This document shows positions 11,445 through 24,200 of a stretch of DNA of 64,000 nt, piece by piece (within the stretch, counting starts at the first letter, position 1; each line of letters opens with the position of its first letter). The translations under genes were made by a program, and so were the position numbers. The notes below the pieces were generated by a model, which saw only the letters and a list, made by a program, of their open reading frames with translations, searched no databases and was not told the DNA's origin. This DNA comes from Luzula sylvatica (taxonomy: Eukaryota > Streptophyta > Magnoliopsida > Poales > Juncaceae): assembly GCA_946800325.1 (NCBI GenBank), contig OX326956.1:70241087-70305086 (forward strand), read 5' to 3'.

Positions 11445-13121
11445 ATGAAGTGTTCTTTAGGTTTGATCCAAACTCAAGTACAAAATTTTCGGGTTGTTTT
11501 GCTGTTGGTATGCTCTGTGACTGTAGTTCTCTGCTTTAATTTACTCCTAGCCCAAGAAAGAAGTCCGATACTCTCCTTTGGTTCTTCAGGTACATCAAAT
11601 TAGGGTTACTTCAGTTTGAGATTAACATACTTTTCAATTAATTTTCTTTTAAACTAATTTTAAAGAAATGTGTTTTGTTGTAAGAGTTTAATAAATTGTA
11701 TATGTTTCTAGCTTCATTTAACTTTTGGATTGGACCGTTGCATGAATTAAAAAGACTCGATCTATCTATAATTAAAAAAAAATTGTTACATAAACTTTTT
11801 TCTATATTTTATGAACTTTAGTAGGTGATATGTCTGTTACCTAAAAAAATTACAAAAATGAAATTATCAATTTACTTTTAGAACAAAAAATTAATATGAA
11901 AAAATTTATTTATTTGAAGGAGACGCTGAGAAATTAACAGCATCAAAGGAACAAGTGGAAAAATCATCGAAAAAAATACTTTGCAACTTCCCAGACGAAA
12001 GATCGGATGTTTGCGAGATTAAAGGCGAAGTCCTTATCCATGGTGCCTCATCGTCAATCTCTATAATAAGTCCTTATCTCGAAAAGGGATATTCAAAAAC
12101 CAATGAAATCGTGCGAATCAGGCCTTACCCTGGCAAAATCTTTCCTCCTGTACTGGATATAATTGGCGAAATCAGGATAACTTCAATGAGTGATAGTATA
12201 AATAGTTTCTTAAAATGCGCTGTAAATCACAGCATTCCCGCTATTATTTTTTCCAATGGAGGGTTCCTCGGAAATATTTATCACGATTTTGATGATTGCT
12301 TGATCCCTCTGTTCATTACTTCGAGACAGTTCAATGGGGAAGTGCAATTCCTGATAAACAACATGCAATCTGGGTGGATCGAGAAGTACAAAGAAATATT
12401 TACCAAACTCTCAAATTACGAGTTAATAAATTTAAAAGACGAACAATCCATACATTGCTACCCTCACGTGATCGTCAACCTCTATAGCCACAAAAACCTA
12501 AGTGTCGACCCGTCTAGAGCTTCTAATAACTACTCTTCGACCGACTTCGTAAAATTCATAAGGAAAACATACTCGCTCGATCGAGAATTAGTTAGCTATA
12601 GTACTCACAAGAAACCAAGGCTCTTGATCATTACTAGGAACCGCATCAGAAAATTTACCAACATAGATGAAATTGTTTCCCATGCAAAGGGCCTAGGTTA
12701 TGAGGTTGTGGCGCAAGAAGCGTCGCCTAACATCACATATTTTTCTAAAACTGTGAACTCTTTTGATGTGATGATGGGCGTTCACGGCGCGGGTCTAACT
12801 AACTTCATGTTCCTTCCTGATAATGCTATATTCATTCAGGTAGCCTTGTTAGGAAAAGTTAACGAGAGGGCAACTTACGGTTTGCCAGCAATAGAAAGAA
12901 AATTGAGGTACCTACAATACGATATAAGTGACGAAGAAAGCACACTTTCCGAGATATATCCAAGAGATCATGCTGTATTTACGGACCCATATTCCTTTCA
13001 TAAGCAAGGTTTTGTGGCTGTTGCCAAGATTTATCTGTTTCAGCAAAATGTAAAAGTTAATGTTACAAGGTTTGGATCAGTTCTAGTGCGAGCACTAGAG
13101 CTTTTACGTCAGGATCAGTAA
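11445..13121 (+). CDS. GT61 family glycosyltransferase, gene 1 (two exons)
   Basis: Predicted exons are 11445-11589 and 11920-13121; the intron 11590-11919 starts CAG|GTACAT and ends TTGAAG|GA. The phase is 1, so the join keeps frame and gives 448 residues. The ATG was chosen because exon 1 encodes a short basic N-terminus, then a ~20-residue hydrophobic anchor (about residues 17-36), the type II signal anchor usual for Golgi glycosyltransferases. The lumenal domain matches GT61 (DUF563): HDFDD at 170-174, PLFITSRQFNG just after, PRLLIITR at 281-288, and GVHGAGLTN at 335-343. Plant GT61 enzymes of this type add xylose or arabinose to xylan or related cell-wall and mucilage glycans; the donor cannot be told from sequence. 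No stops or frameshifts are seen. It is a paralogue of the gene at 35576-37603. Confidence 0.88.
11590..11919 (+). other. Intron of GT61 gene 1
   Basis: 330 bp, AT-rich, GT-AG, phase 1. The acceptor context (gaag|gaga) is the same as at the last intron of gene 2. No counterpart of the 21-codon middle exon of gene 2 was found inside it. Confidence 0.8.
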
Positions 13122-15688
13122 ATTTTCGTTGCAACTGTTTTTTCAGTCTCTAATTATGTCATTGAACTATTATTCAATTTGTCATAATTGAATTAAGAGG
13201 ATTTATTTTGTTGCGAGTAATATATTTAAGTGATAGTTGCAAAACCTATTAATTTGTTTTTTTTTCATTTGATCATTTCCTTCAAACCAATCTAAAAGAA
13301 CATGTCACATATAATTTGCATTAGCACAACCATTTATTACGGGAGATAAAGAAATAATTATGTTTGTGAGTATTTGATTTTGTGTTATATGTAATGTAAA
13401 GTCAAGTTGATGTTGGTAGTTTCGATGTATGTACTATTATAGGTTTCATATGCAATTGAAAATCATATTTCTACGATGAGTCATAAATCTTGAATATTAA
13501 AGACATGAAGTATACAATGTTTTCATGAGTTCCAATTATTACCAACTAATTTATAAGGATATCATAATTGCATACGGCTTGGTAAAGAACAATTATTCTC
13601 CGAGACCATTTGATCGTTATACAAGTTTGTTCCAAACTAAAATTATTTTTCAATGAGGAAACGGTCTATATTTTGATGTGATACAACTTGTTGTCCCGAG
13701 ATAGCATCGAAGGGGAATGTGAATAGGATTATATGCGGAATTTCTTAAGGAGGAAACTATAAAATCATTTTTAATTTTGTCATTTTTAGAGAAGATGTTG
13801 TGATAATTAACAAATCACTTGGAAATAAATAATTAAAAAAAAAACAAGAAATACTTGAATAAATAAATAAATTAATGAATGAAAAAACGAGAAACCCAGT
13901 AAATAGAAATAAATAAAAGTACTAGTATGGAAAAGTATATAATAAACTTGTGCGCAATAATCCTAGTCACGAACTGGATACGTGATTTACGGAAGACTCA
14001 AGCAACTATAGACGCGGCGGTTTAGATTCGTATGCAAATAAAGTGGGAGTACGAGAAAATCTTAAGATCCTCAAAAAGAAAAGAAAAATAAAAAAAAACT
14101 CGAATAATCAAAATAGAAAAGATAAATAGATGACATCGGATATGATAACATAGTTCGACGAAACGATGCCTACATCTCTGGAAAATAGCCTCACCGTCAT
14201 GAGAGAGCCTATGGAAAAGTAAATAACAAGGACGGAGTGATTTTACACAACAAACTAGTTCCACAAAACAACGGATATAATAACTATCCAATCAACCACA
14301 CGATTTCTCAAAGAACGTTCTCTAGATTAAGACTACTTTCAAAGAATATTAATCATATTAATGCAATTTGCAACCCATTTTGTGACACCTTGCCACGTCA
14401 GATATTTATTTAATTTTTTTGTCGATGATCGGTGAGTTGGTGCTTCTAATCAATAGCGCCTCCTCCCTATCTCTCTAAGAGACACATCTTGACGCCTCTC
14501 TCTTGTGATAGAGATCACACTATATCATATGCCAAAAGAAACCTTTCCCCCAATTCCTACCTCCTCCAAACCTTGTAAAGATGCAAATTTGCAGATCTAA
14601 CTAGGGTTAACCAACAATTTCTCGTCCCAAATTGAATTTTCATCATTATTCACGTCAACTCTTGTCGATAATTGGGGGCCGTCATCTATTTGGGCATCGG
14701 CATAGGGTTTCAATTCCCTGTTTCGTCAATTTAGTTATTTCAATTCTTCCTCGACTCTCAAGGTAATTTCGACGTTGTATCAAGTTTTTGAGAAAAAGAA
14801 GAAGATGTTTGTCATGATCCGAGGGAAGACGCATAATTAGTAATAACAAACGGATTTAAGTATAATTATGCCATTTTCATTATTTGTATGCAAGTAGTAG
14901 GTTGGTGTAAGATAGAGTTGTGGACCATGTCTACGTGATATATTCTCTCATGAGAGGTCATGTGAGACTATAAATGGGACCCATAAGGTATGATGTAGGA
15001 TATCTTTGTATGATCTTGTAATTGAAGAATACATATCAATTATCAAGAATTGCAAGATTGCTTGTATCAAGTTTTTTTTTCCGTGTCTTGAATACTCTTT
15101 ACAAAAAATGGCGGTGTATGGTATGTATTAAGGTATAAGGTATGAGGTAAGATATCTTTGCAAGTATAATTATGACATCGATTGAAGGCCACACACCAGC
15201 CCCTAATGGCGGTGCATGTGGCGACATGACTTCCATGATGTAATAGGCACCTTTACAAAAAATTATTTTAACATAATTGTTTACTTAAATCAGGACATTA
15301 ATGTCGCAGAAAGTGAAATCATTAAAGATCGAGGACATGGATGTAATTGTCGAACCGGGTGCAATTAAATATTCCTTTTCAAGTCCTCTCTATTTTACAT
15401 TCAAACCCTCATTTCAAATTGAATTTTAATTTTGATATTCATGAAATTTAGGACCTGGTGCTACTATGCCCTTCCCCCCACACAAACTAATTTCAAGTTC
15501 CTTAATGAGATGACAAAAAATGATTATATCAGAATTTTTTTTTTGAGAAAAATAATTATATCAGAATTGTTTTTTTTTTTTTTGAAATGCAACATATAGT
15601 TGCATGATATATTACGCAAATGAATTACATCGAATTACATTACTTAAAAAAAAAAAAAAAAAAAATAACAATAAAATAAAGATTGGGC
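13122..15688. other. Intergenic, no recognised feature
   Basis: The first few hundred bases are likely 3' UTR of gene 1. The rest is AT-rich with no credible ORF and no terminal repeat that I could pair. A pyrimidine-rich stretch lies around 14450-14640. Confidence 0.5.
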
Positions 15689-16419
15689 TAGGGATGTCAA
15701 TGGGTCGGGTTCGGGTCGGGTATAGCTTCACCCATACCCTTACCCATCTTAATCGGGTAATATCCGTACCCGATCCGTCAACTAAACGGGTAATTTTACC
15801 CGCCCCGTTTAGTACCCGCGGGTTTTCGGATTACCCACGGGCAATTTTACCCATACCTAAACATATACAAAAACATTAAAATATACTAACGAAAAATATA
15901 TTTTTTCAAATTAAAATAACATCATAGATTCATATATCATAATAATATTACAAAATCACAAAATAGACAACAAAATATTTTTAAACATAAATCATGAACC
16001 GTGAAATAACAGAAATTGTATAATGAAACTAAAATTGGTAGAAACGTAAAATAACAATAGAAATAAAAATAAATAAACATAAATCTAGGAAATTGTTTAT
16101 TTAGTTTATTTACTAAACAAATAAAAAGAATTATATTATAAATTATCAGTACAAAAAATATATGAAAACCAATAAAAAATTCACAAAATTAATATAAAAA
16201 TATGAAAATATTAATATAACAATAGTTATTAAAATCGGGTAAGGGTCGGATATACCCACGGGTCGGGTACGACCTCACCCTTACCCTACCCGACCCGAGC
16301 CGGGTATTTTTTAATCGGGTAATACCCAACCCGCGGGTAGGCTTAATCGGGTATTACCCGACCCATCCGGATCGGATACCCGTCGGGTACGGGTATTACC
16401 CAACCCATTGACATCCCTA
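15689..16419. mobile_element. hAT-type non-autonomous element 1 (731 bp)
   Basis: The ends are an inverted repeat TAGGGATGTCAATGGGT...ACCCATTGACATCCCTA. They are followed inward by GGGTCGGGT-rich subterminal repeats on both sides, around an AT-rich core. Flanks GATTGGGC (15681-15688) and AATTGGGC (16420-16427) form an 8-bp target duplication with one mismatch, as for hAT. It contains no transposase. Confidence 0.85.
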
Positions 16420-16427
16420 AATTGGGC

Positions 16428-17142
16428 CCATTGCAACTTGCACATGGCCCAATTTAACAACCCTAAAAAAAAAAAAAAAACCCTTGCTAGGGTTTGCCTC
16501 CAAACATGGTGGCCGCCGCCTTCTTCTTTTTGGTTTTGCGTACTCGTCGGCCGCCGCCGCTATCTTGCCCTTGTATACCGCCGTCATCAACTATTCTTCT
16601 CGGGAGTAGGTGTGGAGCTCAAATGTTGTCATGGCCGATACTAACTCTTCGTCGTCGTCGCCGTGACATTTAACTCTCCTTTGCCGTTGTTGCCGTGGTC
16701 CAAAACCGACATTCTTTTCGGTGTTGCCATAGCCTAAACGATCTTCGATATTTTCTCCTTGCTTGGCCGTCTTGTGGAGCACTACCTTTGACGTGGTAGT
16801 CTCGTCGTGACCTTGACCGTTGAAGTGGTGGTGGGTGATGAAGCTCAAGAATTGACCTCCAATGGTAGAGCTCAAAAAATGATACTCATGTGGTTTGTGA
16901 AAAAAATTGGGGTTCAGTTTGGATGGGGTTGAGTAGAGGGGAGAGGTGGGGAGGAGGAGGAGGAGAAGGAGAAGGAGAAGGGAGGGTAGGAAGGGGAGGA
17001 GGGGGAGGGGGAGGGGGAGTGGCGGCTAGGGTTTGCCCCACCCCCCAAGCTTTCTCTCTTTCGCTCTTTCCAAGAAGAGAGAAGCTCTTATATCAGAATT
17101 GTTAATTGATACTTTCAATTGACGCGTCAATAAATTATATTA
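16428..17142. other. Unclassified region with purine-rich tract
   Basis: A GC-richer stretch at 16490-16870 has short frames on both strands; none was recognised and codon signals conflict. From about 16916 to 17030 one strand is almost all purine (GGAGGAGG, GAAGGAGAAGG, then repeated GGGGGA), capable of triplex or G-quadruplex structure. Confidence 0.55.
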
Positions 17143-17150
17143 GTACATAT

Positions 17151-17400
17151 CAATGTTTTAAATAGCGTGTAGCGGCACGCAGCGTTTTGACGTTTAATTT
17201 AGCGGTTAACGTTAGCGGGCGATATAGCGCCGTTTCACCATCGCAGCGGATTTTGATCAAAATTATTATTATTATAATACTACAATATGCATATAAATAT
17301 AAATTAGCGGCCCAGTATTATAAATAAAATTATATTGAATGCTTATTTATATCAACCTCACAAACTGACATAAATTAAAAAATCATCTCTAAGAAAAATA

Positions 17401-17448
<48 letters not shown>

Positions 17449-17974
17449 TTTTATTTTTATTTTTATTATTACATTATTGTAATTATAATAAGGTTATTAA
17501 TAGTTGTTGTTGTTGTTATTATCTTATTCTTCCTAAAATAATAATAATAAAAAAAAAAAAAAATAATAATAATAATAATAATAATAATTATTATTGTTAT
17601 TATTATTATTATTATTATTTAATAAAGATAATTATTATTGAATACTAATAATATTAATTATTATTATTATTATTTTTTTATTATTATTTAGTACCAATAA
17701 TAATAATAACAATAATACTAATTATAATAATTATAATTATAATTATAATTATTACTATTATTTAATAACAATTATTATTATTGTGTAATGATAACAGTGA
17801 TTATTATTATTGTTATTACTATTTAACAAGAATAATAATAATAATAATTATTATTATAATTATTATAATAATAATTATTATAATAATAGTAATAATAATA
17901 ATTATTATTATTTGTATTATTACTATTATTATTACTATCATTATTTTATTATAATAATAATAATAATAATAATG

Positions 17975-18010
<36 letters not shown>

Positions 18011-18183
18011 TTTGAACGCTATAGCGCCCCTACGGCCGCTATATTTGAACGCTTCATGCTATAGCAGTCCGCTATAGCGTTGCAGCGGAACAAAATGCTA
18101 CAGAGCTAAATTCCGAAGCGATGCAGCGTTTACCTTCAAAAATCCGCTATAGCGCCGCTACAGCGGCGCTATTTAAAACAATG
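17151..18183. mobile_element. hAT-type non-autonomous element 2 (1,033 bp)
   Basis: Termini are CAATGTTTTAAATAGCG and CGCTATTTAAAACAATG (one mismatch as an inverted repeat), flanked by an exact 8-bp duplication GTACATAT at 17143-17150 and 18184-18191. Subterminal regions are full of TAGCG/CGCTA motifs. The core (17400-18010) is almost entirely ATT and AAT trinucleotide runs in alternating orientation, so the long frames there are spurious. A related copy is at 38637-39530. Confidence 0.88.
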
Positions 18184-18516
18184 GTACATATTAATTGACG
18201 TGTCAATTCAATTAAACGATCAATTAAATCGTTAATTAAATCAATTAATAACACTAATCAACCACTTAACCATCATTTGTTACCTCAAGAGGCTAATTTA
18301 GAACCAGAGCATCGTCGCAGGCATCCCTCCAACTGAGGCTCCCTTCACATTCAGTGGTATTCTTATTTCTTTTCATCAAAATAAAGTGAATGAAGAAGAT
18401 CTAATATGTAAAGTATATAATTTTACAGGATAATTTATAGGACAATTTCGACATCAGGGGATGAAGTAGATAAGAATGTTTGGAGAACTTGAAACAATGT
18501 GATTTTGAACTAATCA

Positions 18517-19607
18517 TGTTATTGATTCAAATTTTTTATGATTTGATTATCTCAAAATAAGAATAATGTCGATACTAATAACCAATGTATGTAAATGATC
18601 AAAGGAAGAAGACGAGCACTTCGACAAAAGATAAAGATCAAGATAATGAAGAAGTTAAGATGTTGAAGAAGAAGAAAACGGAAATGCATGATCAAGTGAA
18701 GAAGTCAAGACGTCGAAGACTTCCGCAAGTTGGGATATCACACATTCACCAAATATAAGCCATATGTATCCCTAGAAACATCTTAGAATTATCAAGATCA
18801 AATAAATTGTTCGAAATAACCGGCTCCTGAAACTAAGTTTTGTTTATTACATAATATAAACAAAGCAGTACATTCGAACGAACTAACCCGTTCGTTCGAA
18901 CGAAGCTTCATGCAAAGCTAGAACAAATCACTTCATTCGTTCGAACGAAAGCATGTGCCAACAAAGATTAAGGTTCGTTCGAATGAACCTTGAGTGTTCG
19001 TTCGAACGAACCAAACACGTTTCAAATGATTCATTCGTAACGACTAGTTTGACTCGCAGTTCGTTCGAACGAACCGTGAGTGTTCGTTCGAACGAACCGT
19101 GAGTGTTCGTTCGAACGAACTATATAGAAAACTATTTTTCAAAAGGAATTTATGTGTTCTAGGACCCCTTTGAGTTTTCTCTCTCAAGCGCTTTTAGCAA
19201 AATCATTTCCCCATTCAAAGAGAGAAAACTAAGCCTTTATCTTGAGCTTTCATAATTATAGATAAATCCTGGATCGATAGAAATATATAAATCGATCTAG
19301 GCAAAACCTTGTAAGAGTTGATACGGGAATTCATTCGAAAACCGAAAAGATGCAAGGCATCTCCGAGACATAAGTACTTGTATTCAATCGAATCGGTCTA
19401 TTGAGCAAGTAGCCGGTGAGTTAAAAAATACAAATCAACCACCTATCGAACTCCGTAAACAAATATCTTTTGTTATTTTTTTTGGTATCGTTCTCTTTTC
19501 TCTTAATTATTTATGCTTCCGCACTAAACTTAAATTGTATATCTTTACCGCGAAAATTGGACCTTAGGATTAACTAATCACCCCCTCTAGGTCTAAATTA
19601 AATAACG
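18517..19607 (+). repeat. 5' LTR of copia element D
   Basis: It starts TGTTATTGATTCAAAT and aligns with the start of element A's LTR (both continue with TTTGATTATCTCAAA and AATGTCGATACTA). It ends two bases before the primer-binding site, but the usual CA terminus is not clear. GTTCGTTCGAACGAAC dyads lie at 18870-19120, directly upstream of a TATATAG at 19121-19127. Confidence 0.75.
19121..19127 (+). promoter_or_regulatory. TATA box of element D LTR
   Basis: TATATAG follows immediately after the last TTCGAACGAAC dyad, the same dyads-then-TATA order as in element A and LTR X1. Confidence 0.5.
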
Positions 19608-19609
19608 AT

Positions 19610-19621
19610 TGGTATCAGAGC
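19610..19621 (+). other. Primer-binding site, tRNA-iMet type (element D)
   Basis: TGGTATCAGAGC is an exact match to the site seen in element A, placed two bases after the LTR end. Confidence 0.9.
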
Positions 19622-19657
19622 AGGAATACTAACCGTCTCTTTGTGTAATAGACAAAA

Positions 19658-21165
19658 TTGTATTCGATTATGGACACGAACGGTAATAGTATGCAAATTA
19701 CATACCCCGACAAATTGGACGGGAAAAATTGGAATCTTTGGAAGAGATGCATGTTAAATATATTCAGTTTTCAAGGATTGAGATCGGTGGTGGAAGAATG
19801 TTTCGAGGTCATAATGACATCGACCTCGGACACCGACAAAATACCAAAAGTATGTCACGCCACCATATTCGCCCAAAACTTAATACTTACTCATATGATG
19901 GGGTCACGATCCGTACTTGTAGACAGATGTACCACTTCGCATAAAATGTGGCGTGCTCTCCTAGATAGTTTCGAAGGAAACGATCAAATGAAGAGAACCA
20001 AATTAATGAGACTCGATCAACAATTTGGTAGTTTCCGGATGGTCGAAGGTGAATCCGTTGATGATATGTACTCTTGCATGAATCATATCAAAATGGATTC
20101 ACCGATTTAGGAGAGTCCCTAACCAATTCTTGAGTTGTAGGTAAATCGATTCGGGCAATGCCGACAAGTTGAGAAACTTTTCAAGTAGCTTTGGAAACAA
20201 TGATGGCCACTCAAGACATCTCGCCCGAAGACTTGGTAAGCTACTTTAGGAACTTCGAGGCACGTATCAAGCAAATCCAAACCGAGAGCCCGTCAACATC
20301 ACGCCCCAAGGCCGTAGCCTTTCCCTCCTTGGATGCTAGCAATGAGGAGAGCGAGATGGCTCTTTTGGTAAGACAATTTTGTGATTTTGGGAATCGACAA
20401 CTGCAAGCAACAAAATTTGAAGTAATATTGCTTCGTGTGCACCAAGAAGGGTCACACTATCGAAACGTGTTGGACCATTCATCCTGAGCACACTCCTTGG
20501 AATAAGAAGGGCGACGAACGATAGGGATTAGCGTGACTCGAGACACAAAAGGAGATGCGACGACAAAGGTCGCGATGGGAGGAACAACGAAAAAGACAAG
20601 GAGTACAAGAAAACGAAGGTCTACAAAGCCCATGTAGGTCGGTGGGGAGACTTGGATGCCTCAAGCAATTTCTCCGACTCGGAATGCAACTCCGACAATG
20701 AAACCGCCAACTTGGCTCTCATGGAGGAAATCAGTTCATCATCCATGGATGACGTGGTCGAACGAGCTATCCAAGCGATCTTTCTTCGACAAACAACGGT
20801 GCCGGAACCACCAATGCTAGCTCTACCTCCACCATCCTCACCAATCTTCAAATCCGAGGCTTCACACGACTCCGGTCATGGATGACGTGGTCGAACGAGC
20901 TATCCAAGCGATCTTTCTTCGACAAACAACGATGGTGACAGACACCGACAAAGAGATGAAAGTAGTGAGAGCATGATACTAGCTCTCAAGGCAAATGTAT
21001 CTTCTCTTGAATTGTCGGTTAACTCGTACAAGGCACAACTAAAAGAGTTTCAAAAAATTTCAAAATATGAATACGAATCCCTTAAATGCGAGACTTCACT
21101 TCTAAAAGTAGAAGTTGCAAATCTAAAATATGTGAACGAATCCTTGAGGCAGGCTTGTGTATCTC
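19658..21165 (+). pseudogene. Copia element D gag, broken and 3' truncated
   Basis: The first 150 codons (to a TAG at about 20108) match the copia gag polypeptide domain: LDGKNWNLWKRCM near the start, then HKMWRALLDSFEG and KLMRLDQQFGSFRM. Later frames carry DLVSYFRNFEARI, a CX2CX4HX4C zinc knuckle at 20429-20470, a Ser-rich segment, MDDVVERAIQA and a coiled coil shared with element A. A 55-bp segment is duplicated exactly (20744-20798 and 20877-20931). Frame changes mean it is not translatable as one protein. The element stops near 21165, where satellite begins; no protease, pol or 3' LTR follows. Confidence 0.85.
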
Positions 21166-21204
21166 TTGGTCGTTATTGCTTGACCGACCGGTTGGTCGTT
21201 ATTT

Positions 21205-24200
21205 TTATTTTAGAAAACATGACATTAAGTATTTTTCTCGTTCTAGATTGAAATCTTGGAATTGTTACAAAATTTTGATAATTGATATTATTAAAGGTGT
21301 TAGACTTCACTTTTTGCATTTTTTTGAAAATTATTGAAAAAAAAAAGAAATTTGCATGTGTTAGTCTCCAATTTTTGTGTTTTTCGAGGAGAACGTGAAA
21401 ATTACGTACTTTTCTCGTTTTAAACATAAATCATGGACTTGTTTTTAAAAATACGCGAATTCATATTTTTGAAGGTGCTAGACTTCACTTTTTGCATTTT
21501 TGCAAAAACAAATAAAATTGTAAAAAATAGAAATCCGCATGTGTTAGTCTTCCATTTTGGAGATTCTTTAAGGAAAACATGAAAATTAAGTATTTTCTAA
21601 GTTTTAGACATATATTTTGTCATTCATTTGAAAAATATGATAATTGTCTTTTTTGAAGGTCTTCACTTTTAGTATTTTTTCAAATATTTCGAGTAAAAAA
21701 TAGTAATTTGCTTGTGTTAGTCTTCAATTATGGCGTTTTTTAAGAAAATTAAGAATTTTTCACATTTTGGACATAAATCTTTGGATTGTTTTAAAAAATA
21801 TGATTTTTTATATTTTTGAAGGTGCTAGACTTCACTTTTTTCTTTTTTACAAAAAATATAACAAAACACAGAAATCGTCATGTGTTAGTATTTATTCAAA
21901 TATTTCGAATATTTCGAATATTTCGAGTTTTTTTTCACATTTTGAAGGTCTTATACTTCACTTTTAGTTTTTTTTTTTCAAATATTTCGAATAAAAATTA
22001 GAAATTTGAATGGGTTAGTCTTCAATTTTCGAGTTTTTTTTTGAAAAATATTAAAATTAAGTATTTTCTAATTCTAGGCAGAAATCTCTGGATTGTTTTA
22101 AAAAATATGATAATTGATATTTTTGAAGGTGTTAGACTTCACATTTTGATTTTTTACAAAAAAATTTGAAAAAATAGAATTCGCATGTGTTAGTCTTCAA
22201 TTTTGGAATTTTTTTGAGTAAAACATGAAAATTTTGTTCTTTGCTTGTTCTAGATTGAAATCTTGGAGTTTTTTTTTGAAAATTTTGATAATTGATATTT
22301 TTAAATGTGTTAGCCTTCACTTTTTGCATTTTTTTGAAAATTATTAAAAAAATAGAAATTTGCATGTGTTAGTCTTCAATTTTGGAGTTTTGTTAGGGGA
22401 ACGTTAAAATTAAGTATATTTCTCGTTCTAAACAGAAATCCAGGAATTGTTTTTAAAATATTATAACTGATATTTTTATGGTGTTAGACCTCACTGTTTG
22501 CATTTTTGCAAAAAACAATTGAAAAAATGTAGAAATCCGATTGTCGTAGTCTTCCATTTTGGAGTTGTTTTTGAGGAAAACATGAATATTATGTATTTTG
22601 TTACTATTAGACATATATTTTGGTATTTATTAGAAAAATATGATAATTGATTTTTTTTGAAGGTGTTAGACTTCACTTTTAGTCTTTTTTCAAATATTTC
22701 GAATAAAAAATAGAAATTTGCACGTGTTAGTCTTCAATTTTTTAGTTCTTTTTAGAAAAAACCTGAAAATTTTGTATTTTTCTTATTCTCGACAGAATTA
22801 TATGGATTGTTTAAAAAATATGATAATTGATTCTTTTGAAGGTGTTAGACTTCACTTTTTGTTTTTTTACAAAAACATTGGAAAAAAATGGAATTCGCAC
22901 ATGTTAGTCTTCAATTTTGGAATTGTTTTGAAGAAAACGTGAACATTAAGTATTTTGCTCGTTCTAGATTGAAATATTGGAATTATTTCGAAAATTTTGG
23001 TATTTGATATTTTGAAATGTATTAGACTTCACTTTTTGCATTTTTTTGAAAATTATTGAAAAAATAGAAATTTGCATGTGTTAGTCTACAATTTTTGAGT
23101 TTTTCTAGGAGAACGTCAGAATTAAGTACTTTTCTTGTTCTAAAAAGAAATCATGGAATTGTTTTTAAAAATATGATAATTGATAATTTTGAAGGTGTTA
23201 GACTTCACTTTTTGCATTTCTGCAAAAAACAATTGAAAAAAAATAGAAATCCGCATGTGTTAGTCTTCCATTTTTGAGTTTTTTAAGGAAAACATGAAAA
23301 TTAAGTATTTTGTTATTGTTAGACATATATTTTGGCATTTATCACAAAAATATGATAATTGATTTTTTTGAAGGTGTTAGACTTCACATTTTGTCTTTTT
23401 TCAAATATTTCGAATAAAAAATAGAAATTTGCGTGTGTTAGTCTTCAATTTTTGAGTTTTTTAGGAAAACATGAAAATCAAGTATTTTTCTTATTCTAGA
23501 TAGAAATCTTTGAATTGTTTTAAAAAATATGATAATTGAAATATTTGAAGGTGTTAGACTTCACTTTTTGCTCTTTACCAAAAAAATTGGAAAAAATAAA
23601 ATTCGCATGTGGTCTTCAAGATTGAATTGTTTCGATAAAAATACGAACATTAAGTATTTTGCTCGTTCTAGATTGAAATCTTTGAATTATTTTGAAAATT
23701 TTGATAATTGATATTTTGATATGTATTAGACTTCACTTTTGCATTTTTTTTCAAAATTATTGAAAAATGGAAATTTGCATGTGTTAGTCCTCAACTTTTG
23801 AGTTTTTCTTGGAGAAGGTGAAAATTAAGTACTTTTTTTGTTCTAAACAGAAATCTTGGGATTGTTTTGAAAAATATGATATTTGATATTTTGAAGGTGT
23901 TAGACTTCACTTTTTGCATTTTTACAAAACAAAAATAGAACAATCCGCATGTGTTAGTCTTCAATTTTGGAGTTTTTTTTAAGGAAAACATGAAAATTAA
24001 GTATTTTGCACGTTTTAGACATATATTGTGGGATTTAATTAAAAAAATATGATAATTGATTTTGTTGAAGGTGCAGTTAAGACTTCCCTTTTAGTCTTTT
24101 TTAAAATATTCCGAATAACAAATAGAAATTTTTATGTGTTAGTCTTCAATTTTTTTTAGAAAAACTTTATGATCAAGTATTTTTTTATTCTCGACAGAAA

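Noticed and set aside
16591..16875. 94-codon minus frame in a GC-richer region
   Set aside because: No motif, no homology recognised, and the opposite strand is equally open.
17810..18064. Asn/Tyr/Ile homopolymer frame
   Set aside because: It is a translation of AAT/ATT arrays within a hAT element.
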